IMG/VR virus record: IMGVR_UViG_3300042691_044271
Span: 1 to 40,035 of that record
Origin: a virus
Length of the DNA: 40,035 nucleotides
Reading direction: 5' to 3' (one strand)
Made by a program: the position numbers and the translations under genes. Below, piece after piece: positions 24,943 to 32,669 of the stretch (positions are counted from its first letter, which is position 1; each line of letters starts with the position of its first letter). Under the pieces are notes generated by a model. That model was given only the letters and a program-made list of their open reading frames with translations. It made no database searches and was not told the origin of the DNA.

Positions 24943-25722
24943 TTAACTTGTTCTGTATCTTTTCATTATCTCTATAAGGAAGGGGTCTCTAACTATCTCA
25001 TCATCAGAAAATTCAATAAAACCTATACCTGGTACATCTTTGAGTCTGTGAATCGCATCTTCCAATCCACATTTTTCTCCTTTAGTTAATTTTAAATCAA
25101 TTTGATCTGTGTCTCCGAGTATTACTAATTTTGAATTTTCTCCCATCCTCGAAATGAATGTTTTCATTTCGGTAACTGTGCAATTTTGACTTTCATCAAA
25201 AATACAAAAAGAACCAATTGATTGCCCATCGGAAGTGTATTGGCCGAAAGTGGAACCTCTCAGAAAATTAAGTACAGTTTCTTTTATAAATCCATTATCC
25301 TTCAAATATTTAGTTTGATAACTACCTATTAGTTTTATTAGGTTATCATAAAAGTGTGTATAGTAAGCAAGCGTCTTTTCGTTAATATCACCTGGTAAAG
25401 CACCTAATCCCTTTTGTGAAGTAATCTCAACTATTGGTTTGGTCAAAATGATTTGGCCAATATTCATATTTTTGTCTTTTAAACATTCTAAACCTGCCAT
25501 AAGTGATATGAGTGTCTTACCAGTACCTGCGCTACCACGAACAAATGTTATTCTATTGTTCAAAATTGTATCAAAAAGTTCTTTTTGTTTTTTATTTTTG
25601 AATTTACAATTTATTTTATATTGAAAGGTGCGAAGCTGGTCTTTCAAATAGTTATCCATCTCCTGCATTTCCTGCATCTCTTGCTCAATTGTTTTTTTAG
25701 CCCTTGGTTTAATTTTTGGCAT
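24943..25722 (-). CDS. phoH: PhoH-like P-loop ATPase
   Basis: The 259-residue protein has the PhoH fold: Walker A GSAGTGKT (63-70), IILTKPIVEI, the GALPGD segment, Walker B FCIFDESQN, and the sensor LGDTDQID. The ending (IVRDPFLIEIMKRY) is typical. PhoH proteins are nucleotidases or RNA-helicase-like ATPases and are common in large phages; their role in infection is unsettled. A methionine/glutamine-rich N-terminus (about 10-25) precedes the domain. A variant of the phage motif lies 18 nt upstream. Confidence 0.93.
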   Translation of the reverse strand: MPKIKPRAKKTIEQEMQEMQEMDNYLKDQLRTFQYKINCKFKNKKQKELFDTILNNRITFVRGSAGTGKTLISLMAGLECLKDKNMNIGQIILTKPIVEITSQKGLGALPGDINEKTLAYYTHFYDNLIKLIGSYQTKYLKDNGFIKETVLNFLRGSTFGQYTSDGQSIGSFCIFDESQNCTVTEMKTFISRMGENSKLVILGDTDQIDLKLTKGEKCGLEDAIHRLKDVPGIGFIEFSDDEIVRDPFLIEIMKRYRTS

Positions 25723-25740
25723 TTTTTTAAGGTTTTTTTA

Positions 25741-25751
25741 TTATATATTCC
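25741..25751 (-). promoter_or_regulatory. Candidate phage promoter motif variant upstream of phoH
   Basis: The minus strand reads GGAATATATAA, a 9 of 11 match, ending 18 nt before the ATG at 25722. Confidence 0.35.
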
Positions 25752-25777
25752 CAAGTTCCCTATCCGAGAAGGGTGTT

Positions 25778-25788
25778 TTAATATATAA
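25778..25788 (+). promoter_or_regulatory. Candidate phage promoter motif (perfect copy) upstream of 25806
   Basis: TTAATATATAA ends 17 nt before the ATG at 25806 and would drive the small gene and the giant virion gene behind it. Confidence 0.55.
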
Positions 25789-25805
25789 ACAAAGAATTAC
25801 ATTCA

Positions 25806-26024
25806 ATGTTAAAAGAGAGAGAAGAATTGATCTATGATTTGATATTTTCTGAGGTAACTGAATATAAGATAAATATTTCGGAATATATCGAGGATATCTA
25901 TAAGTATGATAGATTCATTGATGATATTAAGAATGTTTTGAAAAAATCCAAAGTAGCAATCGTTAAAGAAAAGGTTGACCTAGAAGAAGCGAATGTAATT
26001 TGGAATTTAAAAGTAAAAAAATAA
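25806..26024 (+). CDS. Small hypothetical protein (72 aa)
   Basis: The 72-residue acidic-helical protein (starting MLKEREELIYDLIFSEVTEY) has no recognised motif. It is 3 nt upstream of the 1910-residue virion gene and shares its promoter, so it may be a chaperone or assembly partner of that protein; this is context only. Confidence 0.65.
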   Translation: MLKEREELIYDLIFSEVTEYKINISEYIEDIYKYDRFIDDIKNVLKKSKVAIVKEKVDLEEANVIWNLKVKK

Positions 26025-26027
26025 AAA

Positions 26028-29000
26028 ATGTGGAAAAAAAACGCAGATACTGGTAAATGGGTTCTACAAGTTGAATCTATATCAAAAGATACTTATGAAT
26101 TTTATAAGCAAGAATTAAGTTCTGTAAAACTTTACTCAAAGTGTTTAAGTGGATCTACATATTTGAAAATTAATGATTTTGATAATTTATATCCAGAATT
26201 ACAAACTGAAAGGATTGGATTTTACATTGGCACACAAAGTGTTCCATTGAGAGGACCGGCAATCAGGTTGAATGATATCACAAGACGTGAATTTTATGAT
26301 AAGTATTTGAAGGAAGATGCTTTCACACTTAAAAATTTATTTACACCTGAAAGATTACTTACAGATCAGGGTAAAAATTTCAAATATGTTGATGCTGCGA
26401 CTACAAAATCGATTTCTTTAACCCAAGGTGCTAATTTGACCATTGACGGATTTGTATTGAGGACTGGTCAAAGATTGCTTGTCAAGGATCAAATAACAGT
26501 AGCTGCACTGTCCCCAAATGTGGATGTTGATAATTATTTTACGAATGTTATAACTGTATCCAATTACTATTTCTTGAATGAAGATGATAATAAAAATTAT
26601 TACTATTATAACGAAGAAAATGGAATTTATAAGTATGACGGACTTTCTTTGATACGCGAGAATGATCTTTCAGATTATGAAAGTTCCTATAAATACGCTG
26701 CTTATGTCAGAAATGGTACCTTAAATGGTGGTAAAGAATTTCATTTACAGAGACAAAGGTTTGGATATTTTCCGGTAGATGATTTTAATACCGAATTTAA
26801 AGAATCTAAAAATTGGGTACTTAGACACCGTGTCGACTATAACAATATTTATGACGTGAATATCTATGATGTTATAAATCATGCAACTCAATCAATTTTC
26901 GATTTCACTACTGCCAAGACTTATTCTATACCACAAAGGACTATAAGTGTTGGAGAATTTGGTGTGATATTCAACAATCAAGAAAGGATTTCAAGTACCG
27001 CGACATTTAGTATCACTAATGTAATACCGAATAAATATAAAATAAATTTATATTCTATTGTAAATTGTACAAAATTCTATTGGATATGTGGTGAGGAAGG
27101 TCATATTCTTAAAGTTAACAAAATAGATTTTACGATTGAAAAAATTAAAATAGACGAGGAGTTACCTTTCATGTCTGTAGATTTTTATAATGATCAATTT
27201 GGAATGGTGGTTGGTAAATTCAATAACATTTACTATACAAGAGATTTTGGTGTGAAATGGTTTAAACTTAAAATCGATGAATTTGAAGAATATTCTTATA
27301 ATAGAGTCGTCCACCTTAATGAAAATACAACTTATGTGGCTGGTGAGACTGGTGTTTTCATCGAATTTTTGTATGTAGAAGGTAATTGGACAGCTTATAA
27401 TAGAGCTATTGTTAAGGATTTAAATGATACTGACGAATATTTGATGGTTGACGATATAAACGATTTGAAAAAATCAAAATGGACAACATTTAAACCATTT
27501 ACATTCTCACAAAATCAGTCATCCACTTTCGAAGGTAGAATCGTATATGACAACTCCCTAGTGGATAATTACAAAGTCATGGAAATTTCAATAAGTTCAC
27601 CAGAATTGGAACCTACGAGTGCATTTCTTTCAAATACCACTGCCAAATTTGCTATAGGAGTTTCAGTAAGTAATACACTCGGTTTTCAAAGGAATAATGC
27701 AGTATGGGGACAGAGTGGATACCCATTATTTTCAAATTTTGTTGATATGTGGAGAGATAACAATGCTAGTTTCCGAAATACTAAACCAGCCACAAAATTT
27801 AGTTTCACATTTAGTTTGCCTACTGACGACTGGGGAAATTTAGTAAATTCAAATTACCTTGTAGACGTAGAACTCACTACAAATTATGACGTTGGACTTG
27901 GTGGTGTTGGTGGTGGTTTATATCGGAGTAATACAAAATATCAGTTTCAAACCTACAATAACGACTTTCTTTTGATGTCTGCTAATAGTGGAGTGGCGGT
28001 TTGTTATGATATAGATAGTTCATTTAGAAATTTAGATAATAATTTTATATTCTTATCCTTCACACAAACAACTGCTGACATTAAAACAATAGAGAGATAT
28101 AGGAGTGACATTTACATAGGTACGGATAGATTGTATAAATTTCCAGTTACTCTTTTGGGAACTTACTCCGACCCAAGTGTAAATGAGGCTAAAATCACAC
28201 TTACTCAATCTGAAAGAACATATGTTAATAGACTCGTATCCTCCACACATTCTTTATATCTTGTTGGTAATGGGGGGCTTAATAATTATATAAATTTTGT
28301 AGATAAAGAAAACCCTACCTTTTCTTCACCCTTAGATCCGTCTTTTAATGGTAGAATAAAATCAAAATTTTTGATTCTAGACTATGATATTGCTTCAAAA
28401 GTAAATTTTTTCACCGATGAGGGAGAATATCGTTTACCAGAGGCTGCTAAATTTGATTTTTTTGATTTTTCATCTTCACCAACAACATTATTTTTCATAG
28501 GTCCACCAACTGATGGTCAAAAGACGTGGTTGGATTATTCGAAGGATTCACTCAAAACTTTTAGATATTATACATTAATGTCTGACTCAAATGTTGTGAA
28601 GTATAGTTCAACATTTTCTTATAAATTTCCCACACTCAGCGATGAGCCATTTACCATTCAACCAAACCGAATAGGTAGAACTCAAAGTTATCTCGGACTA
28701 AATTCGGCAAATTCTCTCGCTCCCCATATTTTTTCAAGTACTCAATCAAAATATTTCCATCCAGTAACTTCGCAATCAAATTGGGTGCCAACATTGGCAG
28801 CTGTTCAACAGGCACTGTCGGGATTTCCTGCGGGCACATCCACAAATGAAACGTATCTGATATTATTTGACGAGATTGGGATAGTCATAAGAAAACACAC
28901 TTCATTGCTTAAGTGTAATAGGGACAATAGAACCGATGTTGGGGATATCATACAGATAAATTCAAATGTATTCGATGGTACCTTTATGATAAATAAAATG

Positions 29001-31760
29001 TACTGGTATTCGGGACCAGCTTCAAATGCTGGATCCTTCATACAATTTGCTGGTAGACCAACCAACTTTCCCGGTAGTGGTTTGATATTTGAATTTCAAT
29101 ATTTTTACCACAACTTAAATTCCACTATCACAGCCGAACTCACATCTCTATCAGCTAATATCAAAATACGGAATCTAAACAACTACTCTTCTTTTAATGA
29201 TTTGTGTAGAAATTTAAGCTTTCATCCTGTTGGAGAAGCTTTCGGTATAACTCTTTCTGATTCTTTCGCATATTTGACTGCTAAATTTAATGAAAAAACA
29301 TCTTATTATAATTTACAATCCCAAGTTGGGATAATAAAAGCGGTGCCCGATATTAAATTCATGGGATATAAAGAAACATTTCTTGATTTTGGATTCTCAC
29401 CAACTTATAATATAAGTGATTATCTTACAAAATTGAATCCCCAAACATTTACTTCTAGTAAGAGGTTTTCGGTTTTGCCAACTTATTCCGTGGTTGGTAG
29501 TGCGGGTGGTTGGACCAGAAATACGGCTTATTTTAGTACAGCCCCTTTAGCGACTCAAACAGAGTCCAATCTTTTGAGGTTTGGTGAAAACTTGAGAAGT
29601 CAATGGGAATCCCTACTACCATATACATTTGTTGATATTATTGCGCAAGGTAATTCAACAAGATTTGATCTACATCAATATTTATTAGTTGATAAACATG
29701 AGCAACAGGTTACATTCATTGAGGGTGCTAATCAAATAGTTGGCACAGCGTATGTTTTAGAATTTGACAAGCAATTGCCAATAACTCAGCCTATAAATTT
29801 ATACCATATTATGTCAAGAAATTTGATCGGTACGATAAGTAGTGATTTACAATTATTGAACAATATTCATAGGAGTGAAGTGAATAAAAGTGTACAGACA
29901 GGTTTTACTTTCAGAGATTCTCAATCTACGAGGATCAACAAATTTCCGACAGAATCATACATGAAGGCTCTTGTTTCCGACTATGATATACAAGAAAATA
30001 TCAGTGCGATTTTGTATACTGATAAAGATTTTGACATATCATTAAATGTTATAAATGTTGAAAAAGAAATTGTAAATAGTGTTGACCAAGTCTCAAGTGG
30101 TAATATTAGTGGATTCACAAATAAAATGAGACTAAAGCCAAAAAATGCCTCCGCTACTCAAAGTTTTAGTAAAGGTGATCTAATTAAAGTTGAATTTGGT
30201 GAGTCTAATAATGTGATAAGGTTTAGTGGGTATCAAACAGTTATTGGCACCGATCGAGATTATATATTTACGAGTAAGGATTATAATACATCTGTCGACC
30301 CAATATTCACTAGCGCAACAATATCATTCATTAGGAGAGATCCATTTTTTAATTACGAACCAATCGATTTGTTCAAAGCCGGATTGGACTTAAAGGTTTC
30401 TAGATCAATTGAGATTCTTCCAGAGAATACCATACAAAGTTTGGGAACTTACAGTCTCGTAAATGTTGATCTAAATAGGTATAAGTTTGAGTTCTTAGAC
30501 GGATTGTCATTAGAGGAAGTATTTAGAAATAACCATTGGTTACTAGAAGCAGAAGTTAGAAACGCTAAGGTTGGTCAAAATATCAATACCAATGAATTGA
30601 TCTGGTATTCTGGTACTTGGAAATGTGGTAGATGGTTTGGTGGTAGATGGATTTCGGGAACTTGGATGAGTGGTGACTGGTATGGTGGTGAGTGGAACTC
30701 ACTGCCGGTGAAAAATAATAAAGTTTTTGACGATAGTCTGACAGACGAACAAAATCCAAAATTATCTAAATGGTATGGTGGTAGGTGGTTCGAAGGTACT
30801 TGGAATGGTGGTAGTTGGTACTCTGGTAGACGGTATGCTGGTGACTGGAACTCTGGTATATGGTACAACGGCATATGGAATGATGGTAATTGGAACAATG
30901 GTAAATTCCTTGGTGGAATCTGGGTAAATGGTAAATGGAAGACTGGGATACTGAATTGTGATTCAAAACCTTCTTATTGGCTATATGGTGAATTCCAAAG
31001 TGGGGATTTTGAAAATGGGATGTGGTATAATGGTTTTTTTGGAAATGACCAAGGATCGTTATCAAGATTTGGAACTAGATCAACAAACACAAGACCTTCG
31101 ATATGGCAGAGTGGAAAATGGATAGATGGAGAATTTCATTCTGGTCTTAATATAGACACAAAAACACAATTGCCAATAACTTCTAAAGTGCACAAATACT
31201 CTGTGTGGAAAACGGGTCTTTGGAACAAGGGTAGTTGGTATGGTGGTATATCTTATAATATCGATTTTAGGGGTGGTGTCTGGTATGGGGGTGTATTGGA
31301 GGAGATTCAAGTTGTCGGTGTTGATAAAATTCAAGACACAAATCCAAATTTTATTTCAAACAATAGAATCTATCTGAATGGATCATACCTATTCAACCCT
31401 GGTGATGAAATTTGGATAATTGACGATGATAGGGGAATGACATTTTCAGTACTCGGTAGTAACCAGATACCAAGGTCTTATAGGATTAATAAAATTTCTG
31501 AACATGAAACAACAATTGGTAAATTTACTGGACTGTACCTCAATTACAATTTGAATTCTTTGAATGTTCCAGGATCTGCAGATTTGAATGAATATACACC
31601 GGAAAATGGAAAAATTGGCGAGCTGGGGGTTAGAGTTGTGAGTAGATTCAAGGATAGTACCTGGAAAACAGGTATTTGGACCAACGGTATCATGCAGGGT
31701 GGATTCTTTGAAACTGGTATCTGGTACAATGGGATAATGGACGGAAATTGGGGTCAGTAA
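26028..31760 (+). CDS. Giant virion/tail-fibre protein with W-x-x-G repeats
   Basis: The protein has 1910 residues and opens MWKKNADTGKWVLQVESIS. Residues about 340-450 resemble a sialidase-type propeller blade: YWICGEEGHILKVN, GMVVGKFNNIYYTRDFGVKW (an Asp-box T-x-D-x-G-x-x-W) and YVAGETGVF. A long N-, S- and T-rich beta region follows. From about 1524 to 1760, and again at 1876-1910, the chain is built of five-residue units W-x-x-G-x (WFGGRWISGTWMSGDW, WNSGIWYNGIWNDGNW), sometimes broken by insertions. This should form a regular beta structure, perhaps a solenoid. Size, composition and neighbours fit a tail fibre or baseplate spike that contacts the host. No close family is recognised. Confidence 0.82.
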   Translation: MWKKNADTGKWVLQVESISKDTYEFYKQELSSVKLYSKCLSGSTYLKINDFDNLYPELQTERIGFYIGTQSVPLRGPAIRLNDITRREFYDKYLKEDAFTLKNLFTPERLLTDQGKNFKYVDAATTKSISLTQGANLTIDGFVLRTGQRLLVKDQITVAALSPNVDVDNYFTNVITVSNYYFLNEDDNKNYYYYNEENGIYKYDGLSLIRENDLSDYESSYKYAAYVRNGTLNGGKEFHLQRQRFGYFPVDDFNTEFKESKNWVLRHRVDYNNIYDVNIYDVINHATQSIFDFTTAKTYSIPQRTISVGEFGVIFNNQERISSTATFSITNVIPNKYKINLYSIVNCTKFYWICGEEGHILKVNKIDFTIEKIKIDEELPFMSVDFYNDQFGMVVGKFNNIYYTRDFGVKWFKLKIDEFEEYSYNRVVHLNENTTYVAGETGVFIEFLYVEGNWTAYNRAIVKDLNDTDEYLMVDDINDLKKSKWTTFKPFTFSQNQSSTFEGRIVYDNSLVDNYKVMEISISSPELEPTSAFLSNTTAKFAIGVSVSNTLGFQRNNAVWGQSGYPLFSNFVDMWRDNNASFRNTKPATKFSFTFSLPTDDWGNLVNSNYLVDVELTTNYDVGLGGVGGGLYRSNTKYQFQTYNNDFLLMSANSGVAVCYDIDSSFRNLDNNFIFLSFTQTTADIKTIERYRSDIYIGTDRLYKFPVTLLGTYSDPSVNEAKITLTQSERTYVNRLVSSTHSLYLVGNGGLNNYINFVDKENPTFSSPLDPSFNGRIKSKFLILDYDIASKVNFFTDEGEYRLPEAAKFDFFDFSSSPTTLFFIGPPTDGQKTWLDYSKDSLKTFRYYTLMSDSNVVKYSSTFSYKFPTLSDEPFTIQPNRIGRTQSYLGLNSANSLAPHIFSSTQSKYFHPVTSQSNWVPTLAAVQQALSGFPAGTSTNETYLILFDEIGIVIRKHTSLLKCNRDNRTDVGDIIQINSNVFDGTFMINKMYWYSGPASNAGSFIQFAGRPTNFPGSGLIFEFQYFYHNLNSTITAELTSLSANIKIRNLNNYSSFNDLCRNLSFHPVGEAFGITLSDSFAYLTAKFNEKTSYYNLQSQVGIIKAVPDIKFMGYKETFLDFGFSPTYNISDYLTKLNPQTFTSSKRFSVLPTYSVVGSAGGWTRNTAYFSTAPLATQTESNLLRFGENLRSQWESLLPYTFVDIIAQGNSTRFDLHQYLLVDKHEQQVTFIEGANQIVGTAYVLEFDKQLPITQPINLYHIMSRNLIGTISSDLQLLNNIHRSEVNKSVQTGFTFRDSQSTRINKFPTESYMKALVSDYDIQENISAILYTDKDFDISLNVINVEKEIVNSVDQVSSGNISGFTNKMRLKPKNASATQSFSKGDLIKVEFGESNNVIRFSGYQTVIGTDRDYIFTSKDYNTSVDPIFTSATISFIRRDPFFNYEPIDLFKAGLDLKVSRSIEILPENTIQSLGTYSLVNVDLNRYKFEFLDGLSLEEVFRNNHWLLEAEVRNAKVGQNINTNELIWYSGTWKCGRWFGGRWISGTWMSGDWYGGEWNSLPVKNNKVFDDSLTDEQNPKLSKWYGGRWFEGTWNGGSWYSGRRYAGDWNSGIWYNGIWNDGNWNNGKFLGGIWVNGKWKTGILNCDSKPSYWLYGEFQSGDFENGMWYNGFFGNDQGSLSRFGTRSTNTRPSIWQSGKWIDGEFHSGLNIDTKTQLPITSKVHKYSVWKTGLWNKGSWYGGISYNIDFRGGVWYGGVLEEIQVVGVDKIQDTNPNFISNNRIYLNGSYLFNPGDEIWIIDDDRGMTFSVLGSNQIPRSYRINKISEHETTIGKFTGLYLNYNLNSLNVPGSADLNEYTPENGKIGELGVRVVSRFKDSTWKTGIWTNGIMQGGFFETGIWYNGIMDGNWGQ
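30600..31300 (+). repeat. W-x-x-G-x pentapeptide repeat region inside the giant fibre gene
   Basis: About 235 codons encode tandem or near-tandem units with Trp (sometimes Tyr or Phe) at position 1 and Gly at position 4. The DNA is correspondingly rich in TGGxxxxGTGGx-type units, which produces long meaningless reading frames on the minus strand. A shorter second group lies at about 31650-31757. Confidence 0.88.
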
Positions 31761-31761
31761 C

Positions 31762-31772
31762 TTAATATATAA
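31762..31772 (+). promoter_or_regulatory. Candidate phage promoter motif (perfect copy) upstream of 31776
   Basis: TTAATATATAA ends 3 nt before the ATG at 31776, just after the stop of the giant fibre gene. Confidence 0.5.
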
Positions 31773-31775
31773 TTA

Positions 31776-32144
31776 ATGAGATTTTTTAGATTTAATCAAT
31801 TTATATTAGAAAAAAATGAAAACGACTCTACGTTTTCCGATGTGATAGGTGATTTAAATGACCTAATTGAAAAATCATTAAAGACTTCGGACCAAAAAAC
31901 AAGGGAAGATTTTATATCTGCCTATCTGAGGGATCCGGAGAAAACACAGATAGAGGGACTTATTAATGATTCAGACATTTATGAATTTTATTTGAAATAT
32001 AGGAACGAAATAGACCAAAAACTATCTGATATGAGATTTTATGAAGAAAAACCATCGGATATGGACTCATTTAGTCTATATGACTACCTTGTTAAGGGAA
32101 CTAAGTCTGCAATTAAAGACTTTTTGGAATCAAGTAAATCGTGA
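31776..32144 (+). CDS. Small acidic protein with leader-like N-terminus (122 aa)
   Basis: The 122-residue helical protein starts MRFFRFNQFILEKNENDS, another example of the leader motif. The rest is acidic helices (DLNDLIEKSLKTSDQKTRED). No family is recognised. Its location inside the structural block fits a virion-internal protein. It overlaps the convergent membrane-protein gene by 15 nt. Confidence 0.65.
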   Translation: MRFFRFNQFILEKNENDSTFSDVIGDLNDLIEKSLKTSDQKTREDFISAYLRDPEKTQIEGLINDSDIYEFYLKYRNEIDQKLSDMRFYEEKPSDMDSFSLYDYLVKGTKSAIKDFLESSKS

Positions 32145-32591
32145 TAAAACGATTTGAAACTCTTTGAATAAGTCGAGGTGTAGGTGAAAGTGATTAATTA
32201 CCAATAAACCTACGCTAATTGTAACAATAACTAATTTGGTGAAATTAAGAAACTTCGTTATAAATTTTATTTCTTGAAATAGGCTTAGAAAAATATTTAA
32301 ACATAGAATCACAGACAGAGTGAGTAAAAAAAATTTCCAATTTGGTGTTATTATCCCAAAGAATAACCAGAAAAAATCAGCTAATAGAACTGAATTGAAA
32401 TTCATTAAATCACGATACTGTTGATTTTGCATATCGGATTTTTCTGGTTTTTTTTTCGTAACTTTTGAAAATGCCTTAGCCCACGACTGAACCTTTACTA
32501 CACTATTGATTTTTGTTAGTAGGCCCAAATTTGCCAAAAATAATAATAATCCAATAAAATAAAACAAATGACTAAGAAATATCATAATCAT
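32130..32591 (-). CDS. Putative membrane protein with about four membrane segments (153 aa)
   Basis: The 153-residue protein shows hydrophobic stretches at about 4-26, 66-84, 86-106 and 116-137, with a basic loop between the first and second (AFSKVTKKKPEK). It lacks a signal peptidase site. It sits alone on the minus strand in the virion block. A holin or superinfection-exclusion role is possible but nothing in the sequence decides it. Confidence 0.65.
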   Translation of the reverse strand: MIMIFLSHLFYFIGLLLFLANLGLLTKINSVVKVQSWAKAFSKVTKKKPEKSDMQNQQYRDLMNFNSVLLADFFWLFFGIITPNWKFFLLTLSVILCLNIFLSLFQEIKFITKFLNFTKLVIVTISVGLLVINHFHLHLDLFKEFQIVLSRFT

Positions 32592-32636
32592 TTTATGAAA
32601 TCAATAATATAAAGTTTTATAAGAAATCTCTGATTT

Positions 32637-32647
32637 TTAATATATAA
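32637..32647 (+). promoter_or_regulatory. Candidate phage promoter motif (perfect copy) upstream of 32670
   Basis: TTAATATATAA ends 22 nt before the ATG at 32670. Confidence 0.55.
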
Positions 32648-32669
32648 AAAAACTTCCGAAAAATAAAAC

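Noticed and set aside
30575-31065. Long proline-rich and histidine-rich minus-strand frames
   Set aside because: They are the mirror image of the W-x-x-G codon repeats in the giant fibre gene.
30600-31300. MORN repeats
   Set aside because: MORN units are 14-23 residues with YxGxxxxG-type patterns; here the period is five with Trp at position 1 and Gly at position 4.
32130-32591. Holin call for the four-helix membrane protein
   Set aside because: Only hydrophobicity supports it; no lysis gene is adjacent, so it is left as a membrane protein.
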